Assembly: GCA_963514095.1 (NCBI GenBank)
Contig: OY741276.1
Coordinates: 16,062,959 to 16,126,958, forward strand
Direction: 5' to 3'
Source of the DNA: Eutrigla gurnardus
Lineage: Eukaryota > Chordata > Actinopteri > Perciformes > Triglidae
DNA length: 64,000 nucleotides
Of this stretch, positions 9,664-21,190 are shown piece by piece; position 1 is the first letter of the stretch, and the number at the start of each line of letters is the position of its first letter. The notes beneath the pieces were generated by a model, which saw only the letters and a list, made by a program, of their open reading frames with translations, was not told the DNA's origin and ran no database searches. The position numbers were made by a program, and so were the translations under genes.

Positions 9664-12600
9664 CACACACACATGTTAAATATTTCCGATCTGACATCCT
9701 GCTGTGAGGGGTGAACCCCGACGACAGCTCTGGATGCCAAGTCGCAAAAGCGCTGCTCTCTCGTTATGTGAGGGTTATTTTTTCAAAAAGATATATCATA
9801 TCATAATCTAAGAACTATTATTTTGGCACGGTAATTGTGATAAGTATGTGTAATACCCTGACAGGCCTAGTTTGGATATATCCCATCACTGACCCCATGC
9901 AGGTAATGCATTAGACTGCAGTGTGTGAGGTCATACCACGCAGGGTGTCCTCGCAGTGAAGATCTGCAGGTATCTCAGGGCCGCTGCCATCAGGCACACG
10001 GCCGTGGTCAGAGCGTTCAGAGCACACAGAGCAAACAAGACTTTCTGGGAGAGAAAAGAGATCAGATCAGCTCAACCAGAGCAGACAGAACTTCTGTCCA
10101 CATTCAAAACCGACCAATGGCTCAATATTCACGGGGTGTACCTTGAGCAAGATCCTCATGGTGTAGCAGGAATGGGCTGGGTGGAGCTCCAGCAGCTTCT
10201 CTTCAGGACACTTGGAGGTGGGGGAGAGGGAGCAGCAGTAACAGACATCTCCAGCCTCACTCTGAAAGAACACACACACACACACACACACACATACACA
10301 CAATTTTGATATAATTTAAATCTTTAAATGTAACTTTTAGCTGGATACAATAGATCATCGGTTACAGGTGTGAGGTTAGATTCATTATAGTCGTCCAGTA
10401 ATGGTTCCCATACCTTCTAGAATCTATTAACCGAGTGGTATTTCTGAGCTTTTCCAACTTGAAATATCCCCATTATCTCCTCAACCCAGCAGCATGCATA
10501 GTGGGGAGCTAGATTTCCAATGACATAGAATGAGACATCGTGCTGAAAGTGACGAGAAGGCTCTTTTTAACAAAGTCTCTGAGTTTTCGTCAGCATGAAA
10601 GTAGAAGTACACGAACGCATGCAGCCCTCTATTTTTAGAGCAGAGCAAAAAACACTCCATGACCCCGTCTATTCTTAAACCTTCAACACCCTCACAGAAA
10701 AAAACAGATGGACAAAAAATTGGTGAAAAACAAGCGTGAGAGGAAAGAAACAGTTGAGGAAGTCTGGCAAAGGGAGGAAGGAAAGACAACACAACAAGCT
10801 GTAGAGGTCAAAAGGTCGCATGTAGGAGCCTCGTCACATTTCCTTCCGCCTGACCGGTAAGATATCAACTTTCCTGCCAGTGGAGAGGTACTTAACCCCC
10901 CAGTGACAAACTGCAAACATACATAGAGGTCACTGTGTGTTCAAACAAACAAACATTTCAGAAAGAAAATTGATTTGAATTAATAAATATTCATAGAAAT
11001 AAATAAAGAGGAGATACAACTACGGTGTTCCCGACTGTAGCAAAGGTATGAGCCACCTACTCTGCCTCTGTTGGTTTAGTTTATGGTGAGTGGTCAATAT
11101 GCTCTCGCCATAAACTACCATTCGAACATTAATACAATCCTGAACAGTCATTTTGCTCTTTGTTTCTCTTAGAAAGCCGAGTGTTTCAAATGTTGAAATC
11201 ATTTTACAGGACGATAGGAAGTCAACTCATCACATCAGTAAGTATGATCCTATTGAGTCTCCACATGAAGAGCAGAAGCAGAGACACCGTGAAGGAGGAG
11301 AAGTGACACAGAAAACAGGATAACGAGACAGAAACCTGACAGACACAAAGAGGTGACGGCCTCACCAGTTGGCAGCTGGTCATAGTGGAAACCAGCTGGG
11401 CTCCCTGGCAGCACAGGATGAATCCAGCCAGGTTAAGGAGCACACACACCACAGACAGCAGCACAAAGACATTGACCTGGAGATGGAGGGATGGGGAGAG
11501 GGAGGTGGATGAAAGAAAAAAAAGAAAAAGAAAAGGGGATATGGATTATTGTGGTTTGAACACCCGCGGACATATTCTGTTCAAACAGATTTAATAAACA
11601 TAATGCCAACGAATGGAGAGAGATGGTGAGAAAACATCTACTGTGCATTGCAATGAAACATGGACCGTATCTGAAGGAAGAGAGGTGAGACGACATTAGA
11701 TGAGGATGATTCTTCTCTTGGTTCCTGTTCACACTGAACCAAGAGGAGTAAACATGAAGTTATACACACTGACAGGTTACTCAGTGAGTATAAGCATTAT
11801 GAGTTAGTTTAGTTAGTTGGTATTACTCGGCTGCAAATCGGCCTCATGAACATGACACACTTGTTAATGGAGAACAGCTTTTGACCCATTAATCAGGGAA
11901 AATACCCACTGACGTGCTTCTATACACAGACGAATTGATTTTGTTGCTTAATTTCATACCCAAGACATGAAAATGTATTTTTCTAAAACACTTGATCCAG
12001 TCCAGGCCGGACCAGAAAACATTCCCCATTTTAATATAAGTGTTCCTCACATCAAAGTGAGTGGAGCCTAATTCATGAAAGTGAAAGCTAAACTGTCCCT
12101 GACTGTTTGTTTGTTTCTGTCTGACAGCGAGTTGCAGTAATCATTTCTCAACATGTGATGTATCAAATAAGGTGTGCTGCTCACGTCACTCCTCCTTATA
12201 ACATCTTAATTATTTTATCATATTACAGTGAAGGATTTGTCACACGAAAGGGAAAGAGCAGCAGCAGCCGAGGGTGTAGAATTTGGTAGCGACGGGCAGG
12301 ACATATACCTACCGATAGGCTCAACCCTAACAATATTGTCTCTTTTTTTCTTAAAATATTATGACTAAATTCTACTCAAATTACTGTACAACTTTATTCA
12401 CATAATATTAGGGCTTTTTTCAAAAACAAAAAAATTACAACTTTTTCTCGAAAAGTTTTGAACATGAACAGAAATATATCTGAAACACATAAGCTATTAA
12501 AGTTCATAGATTTATGAATTAAATAGAATGATCCAAGTGTCACATGTACATTTAAATAATTGATAATAATACATTCAATTAAATTAAATGAGGAAAGTTG

Positions 12601-15600
12601 ATAGAATACAAAATGCCAGGGAGTCTAACAGCATTGCATTTGTATATGTTGAATTGTCACCTCGAGCCTCACTTTAGTGTTTTCCATTAAATTAATAAAA
12701 GACATTTACACAATAAAATCTGTGCAAAAATGCACCAGAATGCAGGAAATAAGGTGTTTGAAGCTTGATATTCCCTGGGGGTAGAATATCAGACACGTTT
12801 GTTCACTAGCTCGCTCTTTACATAGTGTATTTGCCTCAGCACAGTATGTGTCGCAACCCTTTCTCAGTTAACCCCTTACTGTCATTTGTTTAGTGTTCTG
12901 CTTGTTCCCGTTTGTGGGGTATTCGGAAAGAAAGCCTCATTTGCACACTCTTTCCCATATCCATCTTTTCTCAGTCTTCATCTGACCCAGTCATGTTCCA
13001 CATAGAGCCAACCGTCGGCAGGTTTTCATTTCAACTGATCACCTCAGTAGTTATGCTGATAATGTCTCCAACTCTATCTCAAGTTGTGTTGGATGGAAAC
13101 CTGCAGACTGTTGGCTCTCCATGGAACATGGTTGGACGACCCAAGGTGATCAGATTTTAAATTAACAGCGACACAACGTCGCAATCAATGCTTTATAGAA
13201 GGAACCGAAACTATAACACTAACCAGTAACAGCATGGGTCTTCTCCATGTTGTGAGCCCTACGATGCCCGACAGAATGACCTGGAGACACATGGAGAAAA
13301 AGTATTGTCATGTGATGCAACATTGTGTGAACAAGCACAAAACAGAAATAAATAAACAGATTAAAATGCAAACATCTACAAAATGTTGGACAAAAATCAG
13401 TTCACTACAACACAGGGTTTTCAGTGCTGCACAGTTTAGGTTGAGTTTGGTCGGCCAAGCGCCAATGTATGGGAGTCAGATGGGTAGGGATGACAAGATA
13501 GCGGCGTATCATCGGCATAGTAGAGGTGGGAAAGTGTCCGAGAGCAGAGAGAGAGAGAGAGAGGAGCCCGTTAAAGAGGATGATCTGGTCATTTGCTTTG
13601 TCAAATTAAGCAAACGGGTTGTGGAGGATGAGGACAGAGGAGAAGGAGTTTGAAACCAGATTTCTGGATGGAGTCTATGCGGTTGTTCTGTGACCGGTAA
13701 GCAGACAATTGGTGCACAATGCGCTTAATGTGAATAAACTCTGTAAGCGTGCTCTGTGCAGCAGCTGGGTTGGGGCTTCATCTTCATCTTCATGACTCCA
13801 GTTCACTTTTGCTGTTGAACCGTCTTTACAACTTCCAAGCGACCGGCCTGCTCCAGATTGGCATACTCTCTGAATTAGGCAATTTCAGACACTGATTTAA
13901 AGATGAATTGGCCTGAGGCAGTCCTCCTTCTGGCTTGGTGTCGGAGTGAATATTGGACTTCCATTCATCATGCAGTTTTGGTGACCAACTACTGAGAATC
14001 TGACCAATCAGCTGTCTGTGGTGTTTTTACGCCACCGAGCAGAGCGGTGTGTCGATCAATGTTTTGCAATAAATATCACAAACCTGTATGCTGAAGTTGC
14101 AAAAACAAAGAATTTTCTGCAGTGGCAGCAAAAAAATAAATAATAATTGCGAGAAACACACATACGAGTACGGGGACTACAAGAAGAGACGTGTATACCA
14201 TAGATAATAACCTGCTGATGCTGTTCATACGAGTCAGCCATCACTCAGTTTTGCTCCAAAGCCGAAAAAAAACTCCCCTCCATCTACAGACCTGTTAGCC
14301 TGATTAACTGTGACCTAAATATAATTAGTAAAGCCAACAGATTAGAATCAGTCAGAGCTTAATGAGTCCATCCAGACCAAACAGCTTCTATACAAGGACG
14401 GACGCCCATCCAACAACATTCAAGCTCATTAGTTTTTCAGAGAAACCATCATAATTACATCAGTGGATGCAGAAAAGGCTGCTTAAGCCAGAAACAGGTC
14501 CCAGCCTTGGCGGCGCCGAGTTCAGTCCGACCTGCAGCCCTTTGCTGCACACTGTTCCCCTCCATAACTCAACATAAAACTGATCAAGACACTGCACGAT
14601 CTAAAAGTTAATTTTTTTTAAATATATTTTTATACTTTTTCTTGTATTGCACACTATTGTTTTTATTCATGTTATGTATAACATTGCGTTGTCTTCGTGT
14701 CTTCGTGTATCACAAATAAAGCTTGTACTTTGGACTTTCTCTCTCTCTCACACTGGCCAAAAAAACGTTACGTTAACACAAAAACTACTCAGTCCAGTTC
14801 TCGGGACTACGCAGGCATGATGGGAAATGTGCTGAGCAGATGGTGGGCCCGAGTCAAGCTGTGTCTCTGTTGTTAAATGTCTTAGATTGTGAAAGACAAT
14901 GCTGGGAAGTTGAAGGTGTAAGATGGATTTGTTGTCTTAAAAAACAATGTACAGACTGATACAAACATAATGCCAACGCTTTACACTGTATCTAAAGGGA
15001 GCCTGCCCTATTTTTTTCTCCTTATTCTTATTATGCTGTGTTTATTTTCTGCGAGTCGCTGCCTTTAAAAACATCTAATAAACAGACAGCAGCCTCCCAT
15101 GAGCGGTCCCAGGTTGGCGGGAAATAGGTGAAAGATCTGATCCTCTCACCACCATTCAGACGTTCTGGACGGACAAAGAAAGCACATCAAATATCACGAT
15201 CGCAGCATTCCAGTCTCCTTATGTGAGCCTGCTCAGGGACCTCAGCTGAACCCATACGAGTCGCCTCAACAACTTCACTAAGCTGGAAATACAGAAATAT
15301 CTCTCTCAACATCCATTCTACTATCTGACTACATTTCAACAGATAACAGAATACAAATAGATTAATTTCACAGATGTTGGGCCTCATTCATCGATATCAC
15401 TCACCTAACCCATTTCACACAAAGCATTATACGGTGTGAAACACAGGAATGCTGCAGCAAAGACTGGAGAGCTGGATGGGCTTTTGTCCTTAAATAGCTT
15501 TGGCTTGATGGAGACACAGAATACGAGCAGAGTCGGGATTCTCCGCAGGAGGTTGAGGGAATTTAATCTCTTCCGAAGGCCGGAGGAGCAGCAGAATGAG

Positions 15601-17048
15601 ATGTTGTGTGAGAGGAAGACGAGCCGGCGGCACATCAGTGGGATTTTTACCAGCAACACTTCAGAACAACAACGCCACAATTTACCACAGACTGATTTGT
15701 ATTTAATGCCATATTATTAAACTACTGTTGCTGTTAAACCACTTGGAGGGACAGTCCAGCGTTTCCAGAAATTAACTTTGTTTGCCACCTTCTCTCCACG
15801 TTTCCAGGATGCGTTCAGCCGAGTTTATATATAGACTGGAAGCAAGAGGAAAATGCTATCCTGGATCCATGAAAGCTGAAGTAATGCACATCCCCCTTTG
15901 CATTCCTCTCTGGCTTTATGTGTAGAAATAAAAGTGTGAAGGAAGCAATGATGCGTTTTGTGAGGAGGGAGAGTTGCAAAAGGATAAGTGTCGTTCTAGT
16001 GCGGCTTTTAATCCTTTAGATACGTATTACATCCGGCACAACGATTCATCGTCGGCTGCGTTGAATACAGTCTGTCTAGACCTTGTCTCAAGTCCAAGAT
16101 GGGTCACGAGTCTTCATGAGAACAAACATGCAAGTCAAACTGCAAGTCTTTGAAGGTTTCAGGTGAGTGACGCCCTTTAAAATGACATTTGAACGAGTCA
16201 AACCAAGTTCTAAGTGAAGCCTCGATTGTTAGCAATGCACATGTCAAACTGCAATTAAGTAAAGTAAAATCCGTATATTAAACATTTAATAGTCCATAGT
16301 GTTTTTATTCTTTTTACATAAGCCAGGGCATTAATCTACCTATTAAATCAGCCTGCTAAGAGTTCATCCAGATCACCCAGATCTCTTTATATGGATGCAA
16401 AACTGAAAGTTGATGCACCTGGAAATGTCCAGTTGCACAGATAAAAACTACTGTGTACAGTGTGTACAATAAAGGGAAAAACAGCAACAGTGGGTCAAAT
16501 TTGAAGCAGGCGTGTAAACTGTGATGGATGTGCAGCTGTAACGTGAATCTCTCTTTACCTTTGAAAGAGGGACAAACCTTACAAACTACAACTCCCATCG
16601 GGTCGGACAGTAACGCACAAAAGAGAGCATGTAACAATTTTTCATGTCACATGTTTTTTTTTCTGTTTTTGATATCGTTAAAACATGGATGCATCACGTG
16701 ACTGACGTGTTGAACTCTTTCTGGGAGAAAGTTGACTAAAACACCAAACATGCACACATGACTCACCGAGGATCCGGCCCAGAAGGGACAGGAGTTTCTG
16801 ATGGGGGGCGAGTTGCTGAGGGACAGGGCTCCGAAGCACAGCGCTACCATGGAGCCGCCGAGCAACAGCTGCAGCAAGCCGAGGGAGAGCAGCGGCCGCC
16901 CGGGTAGCAGCAGCCGAGACCCGCCGCCGCCGGTGATCCGGGAAGAGGCGGACAAGCCGCGGGGTCGCTGTCGGTACGACGGCTCCGCGAGCTGCGAAGC
17001 CCCGAGAACCGGACAGCAGGAGCCCGGCAGCACCACCGGGAGCGACAT
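3831..17048 (-). CDS. entrep1: ENTREP/FAM189A family membrane adaptor, probably ENTREP1 (FAM189A2)
   Basis: Eleven exons splice into about 618 codons with consistent phase throughout. The start MSLPVVLPGSCCPV, the phrases LLSLGLLQLLLGG, NSCPFWAGSS, LSVVCVLLNLAGFILCCQGAQ, DPPPPYEAV, SNSDPVL and LLHLQSCGDLS, and the end RETVL are ENTREP family hallmarks. Visible features: four hydrophobic segments (about 52-74, 95-109, 110-137, 191-219), a Cys-rich extracellular-type loop between segments 3 and 4 (VCYCC, SKCPEE), PPPSY (253-257) and PPPPY (299-303) motifs, a poly-Pro/poly-Gln stretch (about 360-381), and a class-I-type PDZ ligand ETVL at the end. Family knowledge: these endosomal/plasma-membrane proteins bind and activate NEDD4-family E3 ligases such as ITCH through PPxY motifs. 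I assign ENTREP1 rather than ENTREP2 from adjacency to TJP2; sequence alone does not settle the paralogue. Confidence 0.88.
4383..4430 (-). repeat. dispersed repeat family D, copy 1 (inverted)
   Basis: Minus strand reads GAGGAAATAGTGCATTTGTT then GGGAACTA, matching the other two family D copies over about 40 nt. Located in the intron before entrep1 exon 11. Confidence 0.55.
4735..5063 (-). CDS. entrep1: entrep1 exon 10
   Basis: 329 nt, phase 1 in and phase 0 out. Contains PVTLRRGNSRTPRRPRPSS, then MVDYQSYRHTQQLVRKILEQ and a helical-looking, family-conserved stretch SDQEHMEEAVRCANYIEQ. Acceptor CTGTTGTAG, donor GTAGGA. Confidence 0.93.
5428..6060. mobile_element. candidate non-autonomous DNA-transposon-like insert with ACCGG-rich ends
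   Basis: A roughly 630-nt block in the intron between entrep1 exons 9 and 10 with composition unlike its surroundings: CpG-rich, and bordered by related ACCGGTTCGGT segments (5449-5459 and 5988-5998), each followed within 30 nt by (A/C)CTGGTTT or ACCGGTTT. The right end reads GGCTTGGGCCGGTTTAAAC on the minus strand, a hAT-like style of terminus as I remember it. No intact transposase ORF and no convincing target-site duplication seen. Confidence 0.4.
6248..6466 (-). CDS. entrep1: entrep1 exon 9 (poly-Pro/poly-Gln, SNSDPVL motif)
   Basis: 219 nt, phase 1 in and out. Encodes a low-complexity run of seven or more Pro, then seven consecutive Gln from a CAG tract (about 6338-6357), then the conserved RRKARIQRSNSDPVLMD. 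Acceptor ATCTTAG, donor GTTGGC. Confidence 0.88.
7554..7617 (-). CDS. entrep1: entrep1 exon 8
   Basis: 64 nt, phase 0 in and phase 1 out: ETEVALTELTMNPTPPGASG plus Q and a split codon. Not conserved enough to recognise alone; supported by acceptor ATTTCAG, donor GTAGGA, and phase agreement with exons 7 and 9. Confidence 0.75.
7859..7930. repeat. (CTGT)18 microsatellite
   Basis: Eighteen tetranucleotide units in the intron between entrep1 exons 7 and 8. Confidence 0.97.
8778..8913 (-). CDS. entrep1: entrep1 exon 7 (PPPPY motif)
   Basis: 136 nt, phase 2 in and phase 0 out. Contains the strongly conserved stretch VIPLPHIYGARIKGVEVFC followed by PLDPPPPYEAV, the WW-domain ligand. Acceptor GTTTCAG, donor GTACGC. 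Confidence 0.94.
9014..9147 (-). CDS. entrep1: entrep1 exon 6
   Basis: 134 nt, phase 0 in and phase 2 out. Cytoplasmic acidic segment (DELRATVEERED) followed by PDPDEF and APPPSYFSTFYS, which contains a PPSY motif. Acceptor GTGATAG, donor GTAACA. Confidence 0.92.
9606..9659. repeat. (TA)n microsatellite
   Basis: About 54 nt of TA inside the intron between entrep1 exons 5 and 6, followed by a short CA run. Confidence 0.97.
9937..10044 (-). CDS. entrep1: entrep1 exon 5
   Basis: 108 nt, 36 codons, phase 0. KVLFALCALNALTTAVCLM opens membrane segment 4, followed by AAALRYLQIF and TARTPCV before donor GTATGA. Acceptor TCTCTCCCAG. Confidence 0.93.
10142..10261 (-). CDS. entrep1: entrep1 exon 4
   Basis: 120 nt, 40 codons, phase 0. 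Cys-rich loop (GDVCYCC, SKCPEEKLLEL) ending TMRILLK before donor GTACAC. Its acceptor TTTCTTTCAG is preceded almost directly by a (TG)n tract, see the repeat at 10270. Confidence 0.93.
10270..10302. repeat. (CA)n microsatellite upstream of entrep1 exon 4 acceptor
   Basis: About 33 nt of CA (TG on the coding strand), starting 9 nt upstream of the exon 4 acceptor. Confidence 0.97.
11366..11476 (-). CDS. entrep1: entrep1 exon 3
   Basis: 111 nt, 37 codons, phase 0. Begins VNVFVLLSVVCVLLNL and ends MTSCQL before donor GTGAGG. Carries the bulk of membrane segment 3 and the following Cys-containing loop. Confidence 0.93.
13224..13280 (-). CDS. entrep1: entrep1 exon 2
   Basis: 57 nt, phase 0 both ends: VILSGIVGLTTWRRPMLLL. 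Acceptor TCTCCAG, donor GTTAGT. Encodes membrane segment 2, the short basic turn and the start of segment 3. Confidence 0.92.
14278..14483 (+). mobile_element. decayed L1-type LINE reverse transcriptase fragment
   Basis: Translating with at least two frame changes gives YRPVSLINCDLNIISKANRL, then QLLYKDGRPSNNIQ, then SVDAEKA. These correspond, in order, to the L1 reverse-transcriptase blocks of the type YRPISLIN, GRHPSNNI and SLDAEKAFDR, the last being the block that carries a catalytic Asp. Stop codons and frame breaks show it is dead. The order and spacing make chance unlikely. Confidence 0.75.
14500..14600 (+). mobile_element. tRNA-derived SINE fragment
   Basis: Contains GAGTTCAGTCCGACCTGCAG followed by CCCTTTGCTGCACACTGTTCC, the B-box-to-body region of a SINE common in percomorph genomes (from memory). 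A related copy in this window lies at 21.75 kb. It interrupts or abuts the L1 relic. Confidence 0.6.
16767..17048 (-). CDS. entrep1: entrep1 exon 1 (start codon)
   Basis: 282 nt, 94 codons, ending NSCPFWAGSS before donor GTGAGT (complement of 16761-16766). The ATG at 17046-17048 is chosen because MSLPVVLPGSCCPV is the family N-terminus; the frame stays open upstream but offers no better ATG. Encodes membrane segment 1 after a basic, Gly/Ser-rich N-terminal region. The exon is CpG-rich. Confidence 0.92.
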
Positions 17049-17215
17049 CGGGGGTCTCGACGGGGAAAACAACAAAGAAAAACCGTCTAGTTCGCGTTTC
17101 CTCCGCAGGGAGCGTCGGTTTCACGGGTAGAAGGGTGGATCCTCGCCCGGTCCGGTGGAGCTCGGTGCCGCTGCTGCTGCCGCCATGGTGTCCGGTTTAA
17201 AATAACACGCTGCCG
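16795..17215 (-). promoter_or_regulatory. entrep1: CpG-rich promoter/first-exon region of entrep1
   Basis: About 400 nt of GC-rich, CpG-dense sequence covers exon 1 and its upstream flank, against AT-rich surroundings. The transcription start probably lies between 17050 and 17260; no clear TATA box. Confidence 0.6.
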
Positions 17216-17259
17216 AGCTGCAGGGCTGCGGATTGACTTTCACATATTTTTGGCAGCAG

Positions 17260-20200
17260 GTTGCGTAAAGTCAGGACGGGGGGGAGGGGCCGGCCATGTG
17301 TGAATGTAAACAGGACGGGTGTCTTCTATTATTGTACTTTCATATACTAACCGGAAATATAAAAATGTACACTTCGGGGCCGTGCATGGCGTTGCACGCG
17401 TATTAAACGCATACGCTTACATGTGTTTACCAGGCGTGGAGGGTCATCGCTGCCCGGTCCGACCTCAGACAAAAGGGCACGAGTCTGACAGGGCACCCCC
17501 ACACCCCTCCCCCACATTGTGAAACATTTGAAAATTAATGCAGTGTCATTGCTGGTGTGATTTAAATATGAAACACTTCATAACTTCAACAAGTGCGTTG
17601 GTAAAGCCAGGAGTGCTGAGCTTGCAGACACATGCAAGGTCATCCTGCAAACCAGACCATCCCCGGTACAGTGCACGGTCAGGCAAATACATGACAGCGC
17701 CCGTGCATTTAGATTTAGTGTCCTGAAGCATTGAGATGCATTCATTCTTAATGTTTACATTTATACATCGCAGCTCCCAACAGCATCTTAGAGGAAGCTG
17801 GTTCAGAATCAGAAAGGAGTTCATTGCCAAGTGCGCACAATTATTAAAGGAATAAACAATAAAGCAAAGTACTGCAGTCAAGAACATGAGTAGAACAATT
17901 ACCATAAAAATGAAATAGACACTGTAGTCGTATTATAATAATATAACAAGGTATTACAAACAAGAACCTCAGTCTACTTTCACCCCCGTAGCGGAATGAA
18001 AATGTCAAAACGAGGGTGACAGCCTGGTCGTCATGTCCCAGAAGTAGGCAAACAGATTGGCAATGCTTCTTTGCATTGCAGCTCCATAATGAAGTACTTT
18101 GGTTAGGAGTTTGAGAAAAACATAATTCCCATTGAAGAGCACAAATCCAATATTGTAGCTACCTGGATGAATAATGTGTAACCTTCACACGTCTAATTTC
18201 CCGGTCCGTAAACCAGCAGCCGAGATAAATCTTCAATAATGCGTTAGTGTTAAGCTCATGTGACAACAGTGTTGACCTGCCGTGCCCCGAGAAGGTCATA
18301 TAGACCGTTTACCTGCCAACCTCAAATCTCTGCTGATAACACACCTCCACCTTAGACAAGGAATGCTGTGGACCTTTGTAGGTGGAAGCTGTTCATATTA
18401 AACCCGACTCTGAATGGTTTTCTGCAGAACCATCAGAGAAGCTGTCATTGGAAACGGTTAGGAAACAGGCAGGAGCTTTCACAAAACACTTGGCAGGCGA
18501 TTGGATGAATGATCTGATAGAACTGATGCTGTCGCAGTTGTTACACTCACTTCCTCGGGAGCCGCCTTGTTGTTTGCCTTAGTGCCATTTCACACACACC
18601 TAATATGCATTGCAGACGTCGGTCACATGATGACATCTGAGGCAGTTCCTTTTACCGATGAAGGCTGAAGTATTTATTCATTTTTTATTATTGATTGTGT
18701 CAATGTCATATACATGGTAATAAACTAGCGATATACAAGATACAGTACTTGGCATACTGTTACATGAAATATGTATGAAAGTAAAAGTTAGCATTCCCCC
18801 TTTTGCTACATTAAAAGTTTTCTAAAAATTTGCTGAATTGAATGAAAACATGGATATCCTCCTTCTCTTTCCAAGTCAAGTCAATCTAATTTATATATCC
18901 CAATATAATCTCTATGTTTAGACCCTCGATTCTGATAAGGTCTGACCTTGTTTTTTAATGGGGAGTCCCTGTAGAAGTCCCCAGAAGAAGGCATGGTCCC
19001 CATAGCGACCGGGTGAACCTGTTCTGACCCACAACAAAGAGAAACAACTGAATTGACAAAAGATGAGTACATTTAGGTGGATAAACCAAGCAGAATGCAA
19101 AATTGTTGAAGTTCAAGCACAATGAGTAAGGAGAAGAAACAGAAGAGTAAATCCATCTTAATAGAACATGATCACATCCTACATGTATGTTGAATGCTGT
19201 AATCATCAGTCTCCATCTTGAGTAAAGCAACATCTTGGTAAATTGACTACACGTTCATCTGAAGATAATATGAGGCTTCGGTGGTATGACTCAATTGGCT
19301 GGTTATGAAATCCCTGTTTGTGAAAATGATCACAGTACATACACTGCAGGTATTGTTAAGACTTTTTGTTTTATTTGGTGTTTTAAGGTGAAAACATGGA
19401 AAAAACTCAGCAGACACAGTCCAGTCAGTCATTCTTCACATTCTCTCCATCTCTTTTGTAACACAACCCTCTGCCATGACACATTACAGCATAATCCGTG
19501 AGTTCAATGCCGGTCCATCGCGAGGGACCTCACTCAGTAGCACTTGGATTATGACGGTAAGCACTTTGTAGCTCATGTGTGGAGGTAAAGAGTGAACTGA
19601 GAGATATACAATCGAGCATATTTGAAACATGTGGGACGCCATTTATTAACACTGATGATGGAGCCCAGACCCAAATACAACTGGCTGCCTCCAAGTCAGG
19701 CGCCAAGACCTGGATAGAACAAACAGACCACAACGCTGTGGTCTAGAAAATGTGGCTTCAGAAGTACACTCCTCTATCACAGGTTTCTTTTTCCACTCTG
19801 TGGAAGACTAAGAGAAGACAGGGCCGGGTATTGTTAAAAAACATTATGATACCAGTACTAATAGAGTGCCAGATACCATTTAGTCACCACTGCATTTTTT
19901 TGATCAGATGCCACAGGTGTGTAGTACAGCTATGCTTTTGAACGTTTTGGTGGCGTCTCAGCCCACTGAACCGCCACGCTGGATTTCACCACACCACAAA
20001 CTGTAAGGGTTGTAGCTGCTGTGTTAGAGGGACAATCACATGTCACATTAAAAGGAATAACAATTGTGAAGATTGCCTACAAGGAGAACCATAATTTATT
20101 TTTAGACCTGTTTGAAAAAGGATCAAATGTAGGTATAATCTGGTTTGAGAAGTTGGTTCTGGGTTATTTCTGTCGATACCTTAAAAAGGTATAGAATGCT

Positions 20201-20560
20201 GATACCGAGCCCTGTTCAGCCAGCTCATTAAAGACTTTGCCTTTGCAGTTCTCCTTGTCCGGTGGGTTGGTGTAGGAAAATGTCTGCTGGCATACAGGAA
20301 GTCATGTTTTTAATGTATGTGGTTTGTTAGGAATAAGAAAAGATGTATCTCAATTCAGAGCCTTCCCTCTTGGAAGGATACAGCCCACAAAAAGAGAGAC
20401 AAGGCTGGATTGGCAACCAAGCAGGAGGCCACTAGCTGATGGGCCTTGAAAGCATAAACCCGAGCTAATCTGATTGGAAATTGGTTTGGAACACTACAGA
20501 TAATCAAATGATATAATGGGCCTTCAAGTGGGCCATGCTTTATAGATGTTTATTTCTTGA
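17260..20560. other. intergenic, entrep1-tjp2 (left part)
   Basis: No supportable gene on either strand. Short ORFs lack family resemblance. It would be the place for distal regulatory elements of either gene, but I see no specific signal. Confidence 0.5.
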
Positions 20561-20569
20561 AGAGCAGTC

Positions 20570-20815
20570 TTCACTCCCAACTCGTCAAATATTCAAGACT
20601 TGGTCAGTGACCCCTCGGATACGGAGCAGCGAGGCACTCTTTAGCATCTGTATGAGATGAACTGGGCTTTCGACTAACTCCAATGTAATGAGCCCGTATT
20701 GACATGCCATCTTTGACGTGTCCAGAACTGACACTGGATGGGTTCCTGAACCGTCAATAGTTTGAAGCATTGGGGTAACAGACCAAACCTCGGTATCTGA
20801 TTAGTTGGGAGTGAG
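20570..20815. mobile_element. MITE-like element with terminal inverted repeats
   Basis: A roughly 245-nt unit starts TCACTCCCAACTCGTCAAAT and ends with a run whose complement is TCTCACTCCCAACTAATCAG: imperfect terminal inverted repeats of about 20 nt. There is no coding capacity. I remember near-identical sequence from other fish genomes, which supports a dispersed non-autonomous element. Confidence 0.65.
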
Positions 20816-21093
20816 AATGTGTTCTAGGCACAACGCTCTGTGGCCCCAGCAAGTTTATCCAGCCTCGTATTCAGTATTCACAGGAAGCTGAAATGGGACA
20901 CAGCTTTGGAAAAAGGTAAGGCTGTTATATTCTATATTCTTCTTATTGTCACAAAGACCAAAATCAACCCTGCGTTAGTCCATCTTGTAATACTTTCTGG
21001 TTCCTACTGGACATTTTTTTTAAAGAAAGGCTCACAAATATATAGTTTTATTTAAAAAAAGGTTCATTATTACCTCAAAGAGCTGAACCATGT

Positions 21094-21190
21094 AGTTTTT
21101 TTTAACAAATGTTACTGAAATAGGAGGAAATAGTGCATTTGTTTGGCACTACTTTCAGCAGCGGATTAATCCACATTTGGCGTAATAGAC
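21094..21190 (+). repeat. dispersed repeat family D, copy 2
   Basis: GGAGGAAATAGTGCATTTG followed by TTCAGCAGCGGATTAATCCA is shared, with substitutions, with 31995-32075 (plus) and 4383-4430 (minus). Confidence 0.6.

Larger units (their letters stand above)
13281..16766. other. entrep1 intron 1
   Basis: About 3.5 kb without supportable coding exons. It contains a decayed L1-type reverse transcriptase fragment (14.28-14.48 kb) followed by a tRNA-SINE-like fragment (14.5-14.6 kb). Confidence 0.7.
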
